DNA from: Mesorhizobium sp. M8A.F.Ca.ET.218.01.1.1
GTDB lineage: Bacteria > Pseudomonadota > Alphaproteobacteria > Rhizobiales > Rhizobiaceae
Length of the DNA stretch: 64,000 nucleotides
Direction of reading: 5' to 3'
Assembly: GCF_004791165.1 (NCBI RefSeq)
Contig: NZ_SRUZ01000002.1
Location: 905,866 to 969,865, forward strand
The notes under the pieces are model-generated. The model was not told the origin of the DNA. It searched no databases and saw only the letters and a program-made list of their open reading frames with translations. Below are positions 8,932 to 18,782 of the stretch, piece after piece. Both the position numbers and the translations under genes were made by a program. The first letter of the stretch is position 1. Each line of letters begins with the position of its first letter.

Positions 8932-9852
8932 TCAAAAAGTCTTGGCCCCATTCACCATCAGCCGCACCGAATAGAGCGAGGTGGTGCCGGCGATGTAGAG
9001 GCAGTTCAGCTTGGTGCCGCCGAACACGCAATTGGCGGTCACCTCCGGCACCTTGACCTTGCCGATCAGCGTGCCGTCCGGATCGTAGCAGTGGATGCCG
9101 TCGGCAGCGCTGGTCCAGATGCGTCCGTCGGCGTCGAGCCGGAACCCGTCGAATAGGCCTGATGTGCAGTCGGCGAAGACCTTGCCGCCGGAAACCTTCT
9201 TGCCGTGCTTGCCGACGTTGAACACCCGCATATGCGCCGGGTTCTCAGCGCCATGCGTGCGGCCGGTGTCGACGACATAGAGCAGGCTTTCGTCGAGCGA
9301 GAAGGCAAGCCCGTTCGGCCTGACCATGTCGGTGATCACGGCCTCGACCTCGCCCGTGTCGGGATCCACCCGGTAGACGTTGCAGGCGCCGATCTCGCTC
9401 TCGGCCTTGTCGCCCTCATAGTCGGTGTCGATGCCGTAGCTGGGGTCGGTGAACCAGACCGAGCCGTCGGATTTCACCACCGCGTCGTTGGGCGAGTTCA
9501 GCCGCTTGCCCTTCCATTTGGCGGCGATGGTGGTGACCGAGCCATCATGCTCGGTGCGGCTGACGCGGCGGCCCGAATGCTCGCAGGTGACGAGCCGGCC
9601 CTGCCGGTCGACGGTGTTGCCGTTGGAATTGCCCGAGGGCTGGCGGAACACGCTGACGCTGCCGTCGGTTTCGTCATAACGCAGCATGCGGTTGTTCGGA
9701 ATGTCCGACCACACGACATAGCGGCCGGCGGCGAACCAGGCCGGCCCTTCGGCCCAGCGGCAGCCGGTGAACAGTTTCTCCACTTGCGCGCTGCCATTGA
9801 ACAGGCGCGCGAAACGCGGATCGAGAATTTCGTAATAGTCTGCGGCCGCCAT
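8932..9852 (-). CDS. SMP-30/gluconolactonase/LRE family protein
   Basis: The 306-residue protein is a six-bladed beta-propeller of the SMP-30/gluconolactonase family, calcium- or zinc-dependent lactonases of sugar lactones. Visible motifs include LFTGCRWAEGPAWFA with the metal-binding glutamate near residue 40, LNSPNDAVVKSDGSVWFTDPSYGI near 125-150, and the DMVRPNGLAFSLDESLLYV blade near 200. The ATG at 9852 has GGGAGGA upstream and is preferred over the longer frame that begins at 9939. It is divergent from the DUF1127 gene. Confidence 0.88.
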   Translation of the reverse strand: MAAADYYEILDPRFARLFNGSAQVEKLFTGCRWAEGPAWFAAGRYVVWSDIPNNRMLRYDETDGSVSVFRQPSGNSNGNTVDRQGRLVTCEHSGRRVSRTEHDGSVTTIAAKWKGKRLNSPNDAVVKSDGSVWFTDPSYGIDTDYEGDKAESEIGACNVYRVDPDTGEVEAVITDMVRPNGLAFSLDESLLYVVDTGRTHGAENPAHMRVFNVGKHGKKVSGGKVFADCTSGLFDGFRLDADGRIWTSAADGIHCYDPDGTLIGKVKVPEVTANCVFGGTKLNCLYIAGTTSLYSVRLMVNGAKTF

Positions 9853-9989
9853 GCATTTCCTCCCGGCATCACGTGACGCCGGATCAAGCCAGCCCGCGAT
9901 CGATCTGGCAAGACGGGGTATCAGCAATTTGTAAGACAAAACGGCGGGACGTTCCTTAGGACGCCATTAACCGGCTATGCGCGCAGTGC

Positions 9990-10029
9990 AATGGTGCATT
10001 GCAACATCTTCTTTTTGCAATGCACCATT
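9990..10029. promoter_or_regulatory. Perfect 15-bp inverted repeat in a divergent intergenic region
   Basis: AATGGTGCATTGCAA (9990-10004) and its exact reverse complement TTGCAATGCACCATT (10015-10029) are separated by 10 bp. The site is 74 bp before the DUF1127 ATG and about 137 bp before the divergent SMP-30 start. There is no T-run on either side, so an operator or a 5'-UTR hairpin is more likely than a terminator. Confidence 0.6.
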
Positions 10030-10102
10030 ACTATGTCATGCTCCGTATCGATCAAGGGAGGAAGAACCCGCCGCGAGAATGCGGCACAGAAGGAACCTTG
10101 CT

Positions 10103-10270
10103 ATGATCTTGAATGACCTGATGACCCGCGCTCGCAGCAGCATCGCCAAGCGCAAGCACTACAACCGCCTCGTCGCCGAAATCGACAGCTTCTCCAGCCG
10201 CGACCTCGCCGACATGCGCGCCGACCGCTCGGAAATGCTCTACCAGATCCACAAGCAGATCTACGGCTGA
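10103..10270 (+). CDS. DUF1127 small protein
   Basis: The 55-residue basic protein reads MILNDLMTRARSSIAKRKHY, then LAEID-type and SRDLADMRADRSEM segments. This is the DUF1127 (YjiS-like) pattern common in Rhizobiales: an Arg-rich helix followed by a DLADMGL-type helix. In Agrobacterium and Sinorhizobium small DUF1127 proteins affect RNA turnover, phosphate and stress responses; its role here is inferred only. The ATG has AGGAAC upstream. The gene sits between an upstream inverted repeat and a downstream palindromic element. Confidence 0.82.
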   Translation: MILNDLMTRARSSIAKRKHYNRLVAEIDSFSSRDLADMRADRSEMLYQIHKQIYG

Positions 10271-10282
10271 GCCCCACCGCGT

Positions 10283-10498
10283 TTCGTCATCCTCGGGCTT
10301 GACCCGAGGATCCATGCCGCGACTTCAAACGAAGCATGCAGCGGCTCGGAATAGCGGTTCTATCAGCGGCGAAGAGTCCCTTATCCTGATCCGCCTTGCC
10401 TGTCACTAATATCACGGCATGGATCCCTTGGGCTGCAAAGCAGCTCCAGGGGTCTGCGCCGCGTCGCTTCGCTCCTTGCTTCGCCCTAGGATGACGAA
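10283..10498. repeat. Long inverted-repeat intergenic element (copy 2)
   Basis: The left arm (10283-10319, TTCGTCATCCTCGGGCTTGA to ATCCATGCCG) is echoed by a right arm at 10415-10498 (CGGCATGGATCC to AGGATGACGAA). The right arm closely resembles the right arm of the element at 8303-8537. The left arm also carries the short CTCGGGCTTGACCCGAG hairpin typical of this repeat type. Together the two copies bracket the tautomerase, SMP-30 and DUF1127 genes. Confidence 0.8.
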
Positions 10499-10513
10499 GG
10501 CGAGTTGGAGTTG

Positions 10514-11089
10514 TCAGTTCGGTACGCCCAGCGCTTTTTCAATCTGTGGCAGCAAGAGATCCCTCGCCGACTCCGCCGTCAGCGGGCCGACATGCTTGTA
10601 GGCTATCTTGCCATCCTTGCCGATGACGAAGGTTTCCGGCACGCCATAGACGCCCCAGTCGATCGCCGTGCGGCCGGCTTCGTCGACGCCGATCGCCTGG
10701 AACGGATTGCCGAGGTCGCCGAGGAAGCGGCGGGCGTTTTCCGGCCGGTCCTTGTAATTCAGCGCCGCCATCGTGAACCGCTTGTCCTGCGCCAGCGCCA
10801 ACAGAACCGGGTGCTCTTCCCGGCACGGCGCGCACCACGACGCAAAGACGTTGACCAGAGTGACCTTGCCGGCGAAGGCTTTCGAATCGAGCCCCGGCAG
10901 GTTTGACCCCTCCAGCGCCGGCAGACTGGTCTGCGGCGCCGGCAGGCCGATGAGCGCCGATGGCACTTCCGAGACATCGCGTCCCGACAGAAGCTGCGAC
11001 AGGAACAGGCCGGCCAGGCCGAGGAAAACCAGCAGCGGCAAGAACACGAACAGGCGGCGACGCGTCGGCGTTTCGATTTCGCTGCTCAC
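10514..11089 (-). CDS. ccmG: Thiol:disulfide interchange protein CcmG (DsbE)
   Basis: CcmG is the membrane-anchored periplasmic thioredoxin that reduces apocytochrome c cysteines during heme attachment. The 191-residue protein has an N-terminal transmembrane anchor (about residues 12-32) and a thioredoxin fold with the active-site FASWCAPC near residue 85. The CcmG-specific acidic GVYGVPETFVIG strand is near 150. It overlaps ccmD by 4 bp (ATGA), so the two are coupled. It is the last gene of the minus-strand ccm cluster. Confidence 0.94.
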   Translation of the reverse strand: MSSEIETPTRRRLFVFLPLLVFLGLAGLFLSQLLSGRDVSEVPSALIGLPAPQTSLPALEGSNLPGLDSKAFAGKVTLVNVFASWCAPCREEHPVLLALAQDKRFTMAALNYKDRPENARRFLGDLGNPFQAIGVDEAGRTAIDWGVYGVPETFVIGKDGKIAYKHVGPLTAESARDLLLPQIEKALGVPN

Positions 11090-11259
11090 GGCTTTCCCGC
11101 CCCGGTCTTGTCGGAGCGCCGCCGCACCCCGGCCGCCTCGAGTTCGGCGAGTTCGCGCTTGCGTGCCCGCTGGTCAAGCAGAATCCAGCCGATCAGCCCG
11201 GCCAGCACGATCGCGGTGATGGCATAGGCGGCGGTGACGTAGAGTGCGTGCGGGCTCAT
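11086..11259 (-). CDS. ccmD: Heme exporter protein D (CcmD)
   Basis: The 57-residue product begins MSPHALYVTAAYAITAIVLA, a single membrane helix followed by the basic RARKRELAELEAAGVRRRS tail. This is the CcmD pattern, a small subunit that helps release CcmE from the CcmABC heme-loading complex. The frame is open upstream, but the ATG at 11259 gives the correct N-terminus. It overlaps ccmG by 4 bp. The gap upstream to ccmB is only 132 bp and lacks the ccmC gene that normally lies there. Confidence 0.88.
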   Translation of the reverse strand: MSPHALYVTAAYAITAIVLAGLIGWILLDQRARKRELAELEAAGVRRRSDKTGAGKP

Positions 11260-11391
11260 GCCGGCCGCCTCCCTGGCATGCCGCTCGCCAACCCGGTCCG
11301 TTCGCTGCGCTCGCTCATGCCTTCCCTTAACCTCGCGCCACGGGCCGCGCAATCTGCCGCCGCGCCGCAGCCTCTGCCGCTCGCGGCCGAC

Positions 11392-12057
11392 TCAATCCGT
11401 GCCATGGCGCAGCGCCAGCGCCGCGGCCACGGGGCCCAGCACCGCAAGAAACAACGTCAGCGCGGCAAGAATGAGGAAAGGCTGCAGGAACGGATCGGGA
11501 TTCGCCGTCGCCCCGTAGCTTGCCGAAACACCGAAGATCAACACCGGAATGGTCAGCGGCAGCACCAACACCGAGATCAACAGCCCGCCGCGCGGCAGCG
11601 CCACCGCCACCGCGGCGCCGACGGCGCCGATGAAGGTGATGGCCGGCGTGCCGACCAGAAGCGTCAGTGCCGTGGCGCCGATGGCGACCGGTTCCATGTT
11701 CATGAACAGGCCGAGCAGGGGCGCGGCGACCACCAGCGGCAAGACGCTTCCCGCCCAATGCGCGACGCATTTCACCAGCACCGTCAGCGCCAGCATGTGC
11801 CGGTCGTGGCCGAGCACCAGCAGATCGAGCGCGCCGTCCTCGCGGTCGGCCTGGAACAGCCGGTCGAGGCCGAGCAGGCAGGCAAGCAAGGCGCCGATCC
11901 ACAGGATCGCAGGGCCGATGCGGGCCAAGAGCTTGAGGTCCGGCCCGACGCCGAAGGGGATGGTGGCGATGACGGCAAGGAAGAAGATGACGCCGGTCAG
12001 CGCGCCACCGCCGGCACGGATATTGAGGCGGATGTCGCGGGCTAAGAGGGACCACAT
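11392..12057 (-). CDS. ccmB: Heme exporter protein B (CcmB)
   Basis: CcmB is the membrane subunit of the CcmAB ATPase that drives release of heme-loaded CcmE. The 221-residue protein has six hydrophobic helices and conserved segments such as ILWIGALLACLLGLDRLFQADREDGALD and the LTLLVGTPAITFIGAVGAA helix. The ATG at 12057 gives the family length, and the longer open frame is ignored. A palindromic repeat separates it from ccmA by about 210 bp, so the usual tight ccmAB spacing has been stretched. Confidence 0.93.
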   Translation of the reverse strand: MWSLLARDIRLNIRAGGGALTGVIFFLAVIATIPFGVGPDLKLLARIGPAILWIGALLACLLGLDRLFQADREDGALDLLVLGHDRHMLALTVLVKCVAHWAGSVLPLVVAAPLLGLFMNMEPVAIGATALTLLVGTPAITFIGAVGAAVAVALPRGGLLISVLVLPLTIPVLIFGVSASYGATANPDPFLQPFLILAALTLFLAVLGPVAAALALRHGTD

Positions 12058-12094
12058 TACGATGTGGTCCCCGGTTGAAGAAGGCGTTCCGTCA

Positions 12095-12252
12095 CGCCCC
12101 CCTCTGTCCTGCCGGACATCTCCCCCACGAGGGGGGAGATCAGCCGTCGGTTCGGCTTTCGCCAATCACTAGCGTCGCCAAGATGAGCGAGGCGCCGAAG
12201 CCACCAATCTCCCCCCTCGTGGGGGAGATGGCCGGCAGGCCAGAGGGGGGCG
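12095..12252. repeat. Palindromic element between ccmA and ccmB
   Basis: A 46-bp arm (12095-12140, containing ATCTCCCCCACGAGGGGGGA) recurs in inverted form at 12207-12252 with few differences, around a 66-bp centre. The element fills most of the ccmA-ccmB spacer. In RNA it would fold into a long hairpin, which could affect read-through or message stability in the ccm transcript. Confidence 0.82.
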
Positions 12253-12268
12253 CCGTAGAGCACGGAAA

Positions 12269-12877
12269 TCAATGGCCTACCCTCATTTGCAGCTCGCGCG
12301 CCCCTTCCAACCCCAGCGGCAGATGCGTCGCCGCGACAATCATCCCGCCTTCCGCGCAATGCCCGCTCATCAACCGCGCGAACCTTCCCTCCGAAGCCTT
12401 GTCCAGGCCCGCCGTCGGCTCGTCCAGCAGCCACAGCGGCCTATGGCTGACCAAAAGCTTGGCGATCGCCGCGCGGCGCCTTTGCCCGGTCGAGAGATAG
12501 CCGAACGGCAAATGACCGATGCCGCCCAGCCCGACCGTTTCCAGCGCCTCCTCGACACCGAGCCGGCCTTCGCCATGGAACTCCCGCCAGAAGCGCAAAT
12601 TCTCCGCCACGCTCAGCGCCGTCTTCATTGCATTCTGATGGCCGAGATAGTGGCAGGCCGACGCGATCGACGGGAATTCGTCGCCGCCGCCTTCGAGCAG
12701 CAGGCGGCCTGCGGCTTTCGGCAGCAGCGCGGCGACCACCCTGAGCAAGGTCGATTTGCCCGAGCCGTTCGGCCCGGTGACGACCAGCGCCTGCCCCGTC
12801 TCCAGGGCAAACCCGATGCCGGAAAACACCGCCTCGCCGCCGCGCTCGCCGCCCAGATTTTCGGCGATCAGCCGCAT
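12269..12877 (-). CDS. ccmA: Cytochrome c biogenesis ATP-binding protein CcmA
   Basis: CcmA is the ABC ATPase of the CcmABCD complex. The 202-residue protein shows Walker A VTGPNGSGKST near residue 37, the signature YLSTGQRRR near 125 and Walker B PLWLLDEPTAGLDK near 145. It is shorter than most ABC ATPases, as expected for CcmA. The ATG at 12877 begins MRLIAENLGGERGG. It is the first gene of the cluster and is transcribed away from acnA, with an Irr-type box about 70 bp upstream. Confidence 0.93.
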   Translation of the reverse strand: MRLIAENLGGERGGEAVFSGIGFALETGQALVVTGPNGSGKSTLLRVVAALLPKAAGRLLLEGGGDEFPSIASACHYLGHQNAMKTALSVAENLRFWREFHGEGRLGVEEALETVGLGGIGHLPFGYLSTGQRRRAAIAKLLVSHRPLWLLDEPTAGLDKASEGRFARLMSGHCAEGGMIVAATHLPLGLEGARELQMRVGH

Positions 12878-12944
12878 CCCTTGCCTGTCCCTCGAACGAA
12901 GCGGCACGGCCGCTGCCGCATCGCACAAATTTGCTTTGCAACTG

Positions 12945-12961
12945 TCTAGAACTATTCCAGA
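12945..12961. promoter_or_regulatory. Candidate ICE (Irr) box between ccmA and acnA
   Basis: TCTAGAACTATTCCAGA is an interrupted palindrome (TCT.GAA...TTC.AGA) matching the general form TTTAGAA-N3-TTCTAAA of the iron control element bound by Irr in Rhizobiales. Cytochrome c maturation genes and acnA are established or predicted Irr targets in this group. The site lies 68 bp from the ccmA ATG and 198 bp from the acnA start. Assignment is from motif and context only. Confidence 0.6.
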
Positions 12962-13158
12962 AAATTCTCTATATGCGGGTCATCCGTGCCAGCGGTCGGC
13001 ACGGGAACAGAATTAGCGCCGAACCAGCGCACGCGCCGCCTTGAACGGCTCGGGTTGCTTGGGAGCGGACAGCGGAAATGGCCGTACCCGCACCTTTGCG
13101 CGTGATTGCATGCCATCGGCGTCCGTTCCCTTTCAGGCTGAACAGACAAGGATCGCAC

Positions 13159-15849
<2,691 letters not shown>

Positions 15850-15854
15850 AAAGC

Positions 15855-15897
15855 AGGGGAGTAGGGAACTAGCCGGGGACGGGTAACCTACTCCCCT
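15855..15897 (+). terminator. Hairpin after acnA
   Basis: AGGGGAGTAGG (15855-15865) pairs exactly with CCTACTCCCCT (15887-15897), 5 bp after the acnA stop. It lacks a T-run, so it may act as a 3' stabilising structure rather than an intrinsic terminator. Its right arm continues into the tandem repeat at 15888-15935. Confidence 0.45.
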
Positions 15898-15935
15898 ACT
15901 CCCCTACTCCCCTACTCCCCTACTCCCCTGCTCCC
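15888..15935. repeat. Tandem 8-bp repeat (CTACTCCC x5 plus one variant)
   Basis: Five exact CTACTCCC units are followed by CTGCTCCC, 48 bp in all. The array begins inside the right arm of the post-acnA hairpin, so it looks like slippage growth of that arm. It lies outside any gene. Confidence 0.9.
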
Positions 15936-16231
15936 CACAGTCCTGCGGCGATGAAGGCAAGGTCCGTCAAAGCATTGACCGGCTCGGACCAAAGTCCACG
16001 GCTGGTTCGCTCGCAATAGAAATCGACGGGGGTGAGGAGAACCTGCCACATGGGGATGATGCCGCCGCCGAATCGAACCACGCCCTGAAATGCCGTGGCT
16101 TCTCCTATTGCGGCCTTACCTCACGGTTGCGGCGGTAAAATTTCACCGCAACGTGACTTCCCGTTGACTTCCCGTTCTGCCACATATTTCGGCAAAGCAG
16201 AACAAAGCCGGCATCACCGGCGGGAATTGGA
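15936..16231. other. Non-coding spacer upstream of the DUF1223 gene
   Basis: About 300 bp lacks a convincing gene. A short direct repeat of GACTTCCCGTT occurs twice near 16152-16175 and includes a TTGACT hexamer that could be a -35 element for the downstream gene, but no clear -10 is paired with it. Confidence 0.4.
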
Positions 16232-17047
16232 ATGGTCATGGCCTCGCGACGATCTTTGTGGCTGGCAGCCTTCGCGCTGGCCTTCTCGGCTTTTGCCGGC
16301 GCTGGCCATGCCGGCGAGACCGAGAGGGCCCAGGCAGACAAGCCCCAGCTGGAGAAGCCGCTCGGCGTGGTTGAGCTTTTCACCAGCCAGGGCTGCAGTT
16401 CCTGTCCGCCGGCCGATGCATTCTTCGCCGAACTTGCCGTCCAGGAAGACCTCGTCGCGCTCTCCTATCACGTCGACTATTGGGACTATCTCGGCTGGCG
16501 GGACACGCTGAGCCATAAAGAGAATACCGAGCGCCAGAACGACTATATGCGCGCCTTCGGCAGCCGCTCCGTGTACACGCCGCAAGCGGTCATCAACGGC
16601 CGTGTCCACGTCAACGGCGCCAACCGCGGCGAAGTCGACGGCGCGCTTGCCCGTATGGCCCGGGGCGGCGAAGGCATGCGCGTCGCCATCAAGGTCAGCC
16701 GGACCAGCGACCGCGTGATCATAGACGCCGGCGATGCCGGGGCGGGCCCCAGCGACGCCCATGTCGTCATCGTCTATTTCGAGCCTCCGCAGACGGTCAA
16801 GATCGCCGAGGGTGAGAACTCCGGCCGCAAGATGACCTACTGGAACGCGGTGACCGGGATCCAGACCGCCGGCATGTGGCACGGCAAGGCGCAGCGCTAC
16901 GAATTGCCGCTGAGCGAGATCACCAAGAAGGGCGGTTGCGCCGTGCTTCTGCAGTCGGTCGGCAAGGATGGCCTGCCAGGTCCCATCCTGGGTGCGGCTT
17001 TCATTCACAAGCCCGTATCCGAGACCTCCCTCGATCGAAAACTGTAA
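16232..17047 (+). CDS. DUF1223 secreted thioredoxin-like protein
   Basis: The 271-residue product has a signal peptide (SLWLAAFALAFSAFAGAGHA) and then the DUF1223 domain. The domain opens with VVELFTSQGCSSCPPADAFF near residue 50, a thioredoxin-like CSSCPP active site, and continues with YHVDYWDYLGWRDTLSHKENTERQ. The family is widespread in alphaproteobacteria, is probably periplasmic, and has no assigned reaction. An alternative ATG lies two codons downstream. It is convergent with the FAD oxidoreductase gene. Confidence 0.88.
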   Translation: MVMASRRSLWLAAFALAFSAFAGAGHAGETERAQADKPQLEKPLGVVELFTSQGCSSCPPADAFFAELAVQEDLVALSYHVDYWDYLGWRDTLSHKENTERQNDYMRAFGSRSVYTPQAVINGRVHVNGANRGEVDGALARMARGGEGMRVAIKVSRTSDRVIIDAGDAGAGPSDAHVVIVYFEPPQTVKIAEGENSGRKMTYWNAVTGIQTAGMWHGKAQRYELPLSEITKKGGCAVLLQSVGKDGLPGPILGAAFIHKPVSETSLDRKL

Positions 17048-17093
17048 CGTCACGCGGTTCGGCGTGGTTCCAGACGGAACCCGCTGCACATCT

Positions 17094-18479
17094 TCAGTGT
17101 CCGGTCAGGCGATCGGCAAAGGCCGCAAGGCGTGAGGTCCGGCCCAGGCCGTTTGCTTCACGCCGGTCGGCGATGCGATAGAGCTGGTACATGGTGTGCA
17201 CGCCGAGCCAGCGCAGCGGTTCCGGCTCCCATTTCTTGACCGTGCGGTTGACCCAGGGCAGCCGGGTCAGCTCGGTGTCGTGGCCGAGCACCAGGTCGCG
17301 CAAGGTGCGGCCCGACAGGTTGGAGCTCGACACCCCGAGCCCGACATAGCCGCCGGCCCAGCCGATGCCGCTTTCCCTGTCGAAACCCGAAGTCGTGCAC
17401 CAGTCGCGTGGCACGCCGAGCGTGCCGCACCAGGCATGGTCGAGACGCGCGCCCTTGGTCTGCGGCAACAGCCTGGTCAGCACCTCGTGCAGCTGGTCGA
17501 TGGTCGCCTGCTGGGTCTGGCCCCGCACATCGGTGCGCGAACCGAAGCGGTAGGGCACGCCGCGGCCGCCCATGGCGATGCGGCCTTCGCGCGTGCGCTG
17601 CGCGTAGCAATAGGTGTGGGCGGCATCGCCCAGCACCTCGTAGCCGTTCCAGCCGATCGCGTCCCAGAGCTTCTGCGGCAGCTTCTCCGTCACCACGATG
17701 GCGCTGTTGAGCGGCAGCCAGAGACGCTCATAGCCGGGAATGCCCGCCGTGAAGCCTTCGGTGGCGCGGACGATCTTCTGCGCCCGCACGATGCCCCTGG
17801 TGGTGGTGACCTTGCCCTTCTCGATCGCCAGCACTTGCGTCTGCTCGTAGATCGGCACGCCGAGCCGCACGACCGCCGCCGCCAGACCCTGGACCAGCTT
17901 GGCCGGCTGCACGCGCGCGACGTTGCGCACGACGAAAGCACCCAGCACCTTGTCGATGGCGATGCGCTGGCGCGCCTCCCGCGCGTCGAGGAACGCCAGC
18001 CGCTCCGGCGGCATCTCCCAGCTCAGCAGCTCCTCGTATTCGGCCCTGGCGCGCTGCAATTGCGCGGCGTTGGTGGCGACGGTGATGTTGTCGACACGGC
18101 GGATATCGGCGTCGATGCCCTCGGCTTCCGTCACCGCGATCACCTCGTCGACCGTGCCGAACATGGCGCGCTGCATGTCGATCACCGCGCCGCGCGACGA
18201 GGTTTTTGCGTATTTCTCGCGCGACCAGCTGAAGCCGCCCGACAGCCAGCCGCCATTGCGGCCCGAAGCGCCGAAGCCGGCGAACTCCTTCTCGACGATG
18301 GCGATGCGCAGCGCGGGCTGCGCCTTCTTCAGATAGTAGGCGGTCCACAGGCCGGTGTAGCCGGCGCCGACGATACAGACATCGGCCTCGATGTCGCCGG
18401 GCAGGGACGGGCGATAGGCCGGCACGCCGCCGATATCGGCATACCAGAACGACACGTCGCCATTGTGCTTGGCTTGCAT
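17094..18479 (-). CDS. FAD-dependent oxidoreductase (DAO family, gamma-glutamylputrescine oxidase-like)
   Basis: The 461-residue protein has the dinucleotide fold DVCIVGAGYTGLWTAYYL near residue 33-50, the acidic end of strand 2 (IVEKEFAGFGASGRNGGWLSGG) and the C-terminal WAGGYVGLGVSSSNLSGRTLRDLV flavin motif of D-amino-acid-oxidase-type enzymes. The GASGRNGG form is typical of PuuB-like oxidases of polyamine conjugates or amino acids. It lies 20 bp downstream of an orphan TOBE domain and an XRE-cupin regulator, a context usual for polyamine uptake and catabolism, so a polyamine-related substrate is a reasonable inference. Confidence 0.85.
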   Translation of the reverse strand: MQAKHNGDVSFWYADIGGVPAYRPSLPGDIEADVCIVGAGYTGLWTAYYLKKAQPALRIAIVEKEFAGFGASGRNGGWLSGGFSWSREKYAKTSSRGAVIDMQRAMFGTVDEVIAVTEAEGIDADIRRVDNITVATNAAQLQRARAEYEELLSWEMPPERLAFLDAREARQRIAIDKVLGAFVVRNVARVQPAKLVQGLAAAVVRLGVPIYEQTQVLAIEKGKVTTTRGIVRAQKIVRATEGFTAGIPGYERLWLPLNSAIVVTEKLPQKLWDAIGWNGYEVLGDAAHTYCYAQRTREGRIAMGGRGVPYRFGSRTDVRGQTQQATIDQLHEVLTRLLPQTKGARLDHAWCGTLGVPRDWCTTSGFDRESGIGWAGGYVGLGVSSSNLSGRTLRDLVLGHDTELTRLPWVNRTVKKWEPEPLRWLGVHTMYQLYRIADRREANGLGRTSRLAAFADRLTGH

Positions 18480-18500
18480 TTTTTGAAATCCGTTCCGAAA

Positions 18501-18782
18501 TCAGGTGAGCGTAAGATCGGCCTTGTCGTCATCGGCGAGCAGCTTCACGTCGGCACCGGCGAACAGCACATCGACCTCGTCGCCGATGGCAAAACTGTCT
18601 GCTTCCAGCGTCGAGCGCACGATCGCTTTCGACCCGTCGGCCAGATCGACCTCGTATTTGGAGCCCGAACCGAGGTAGATCGCTTCGCCGATGCGCCCCG
18701 TGAGCCGGTTGCGGCCGTCACCGGCAACGCCGCGACGGGCGAGCGCCAGTTTTTCCATTGCAGAACTCGCATTTGATTTCAT
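18501..18782 (-). CDS. Orphan TOBE-domain protein (C-terminus of a PotA-like ABC ATPase)
   Basis: The 93-residue product consists only of a TOBE_2 domain: RLTGRIGEAIYLGSGSKYEV, a DLADGSKAIVRS strand, then FAIGDEVDVLF. In full-length PotA-type spermidine/putrescine ATPases this domain follows the nucleotide-binding domain, which is absent here. Its ATG overlaps the stop of the upstream regulator gene (ATGA), so it could still be translated. It is either a deletion remnant of a transporter operon or a stand-alone TOBE protein. The neighbouring polyamine-type oxidase supports the remnant idea. Confidence 0.65.
   Translation of the reverse strand: MKSNASSAMEKLALARRGVAGDGRNRLTGRIGEAIYLGSGSKYEVDLADGSKAIVRSTLEADSFAIGDEVDVLFAGADVKLLADDDKADLTLT

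Noticed and set aside
11256..11447. A 63-codon minus-strand frame considered as a ccmC remnant
   Set aside because: It overlaps ccmB in another frame and has no CcmC features such as a tryptophan-rich WWD segment or membrane helices.
12945..12961. The similar sequence at about 716-736 as a second Irr box
   Set aside because: TCTAGAATAGTCCCAGGA shares the left half only; the right half does not complete the palindrome and the neighbouring genes are not iron-related.
15888..15935. Repeat array considered as a CRISPR
   Set aside because: The unit is only 8 bp and directly tandem, without spacers, and there are no cas genes.
17196..18776. A 526-codon plus-strand frame over the FAD oxidase gene
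   Set aside because: Antisense shadow of a conserved oxidoreductase with no motifs and a biased composition.
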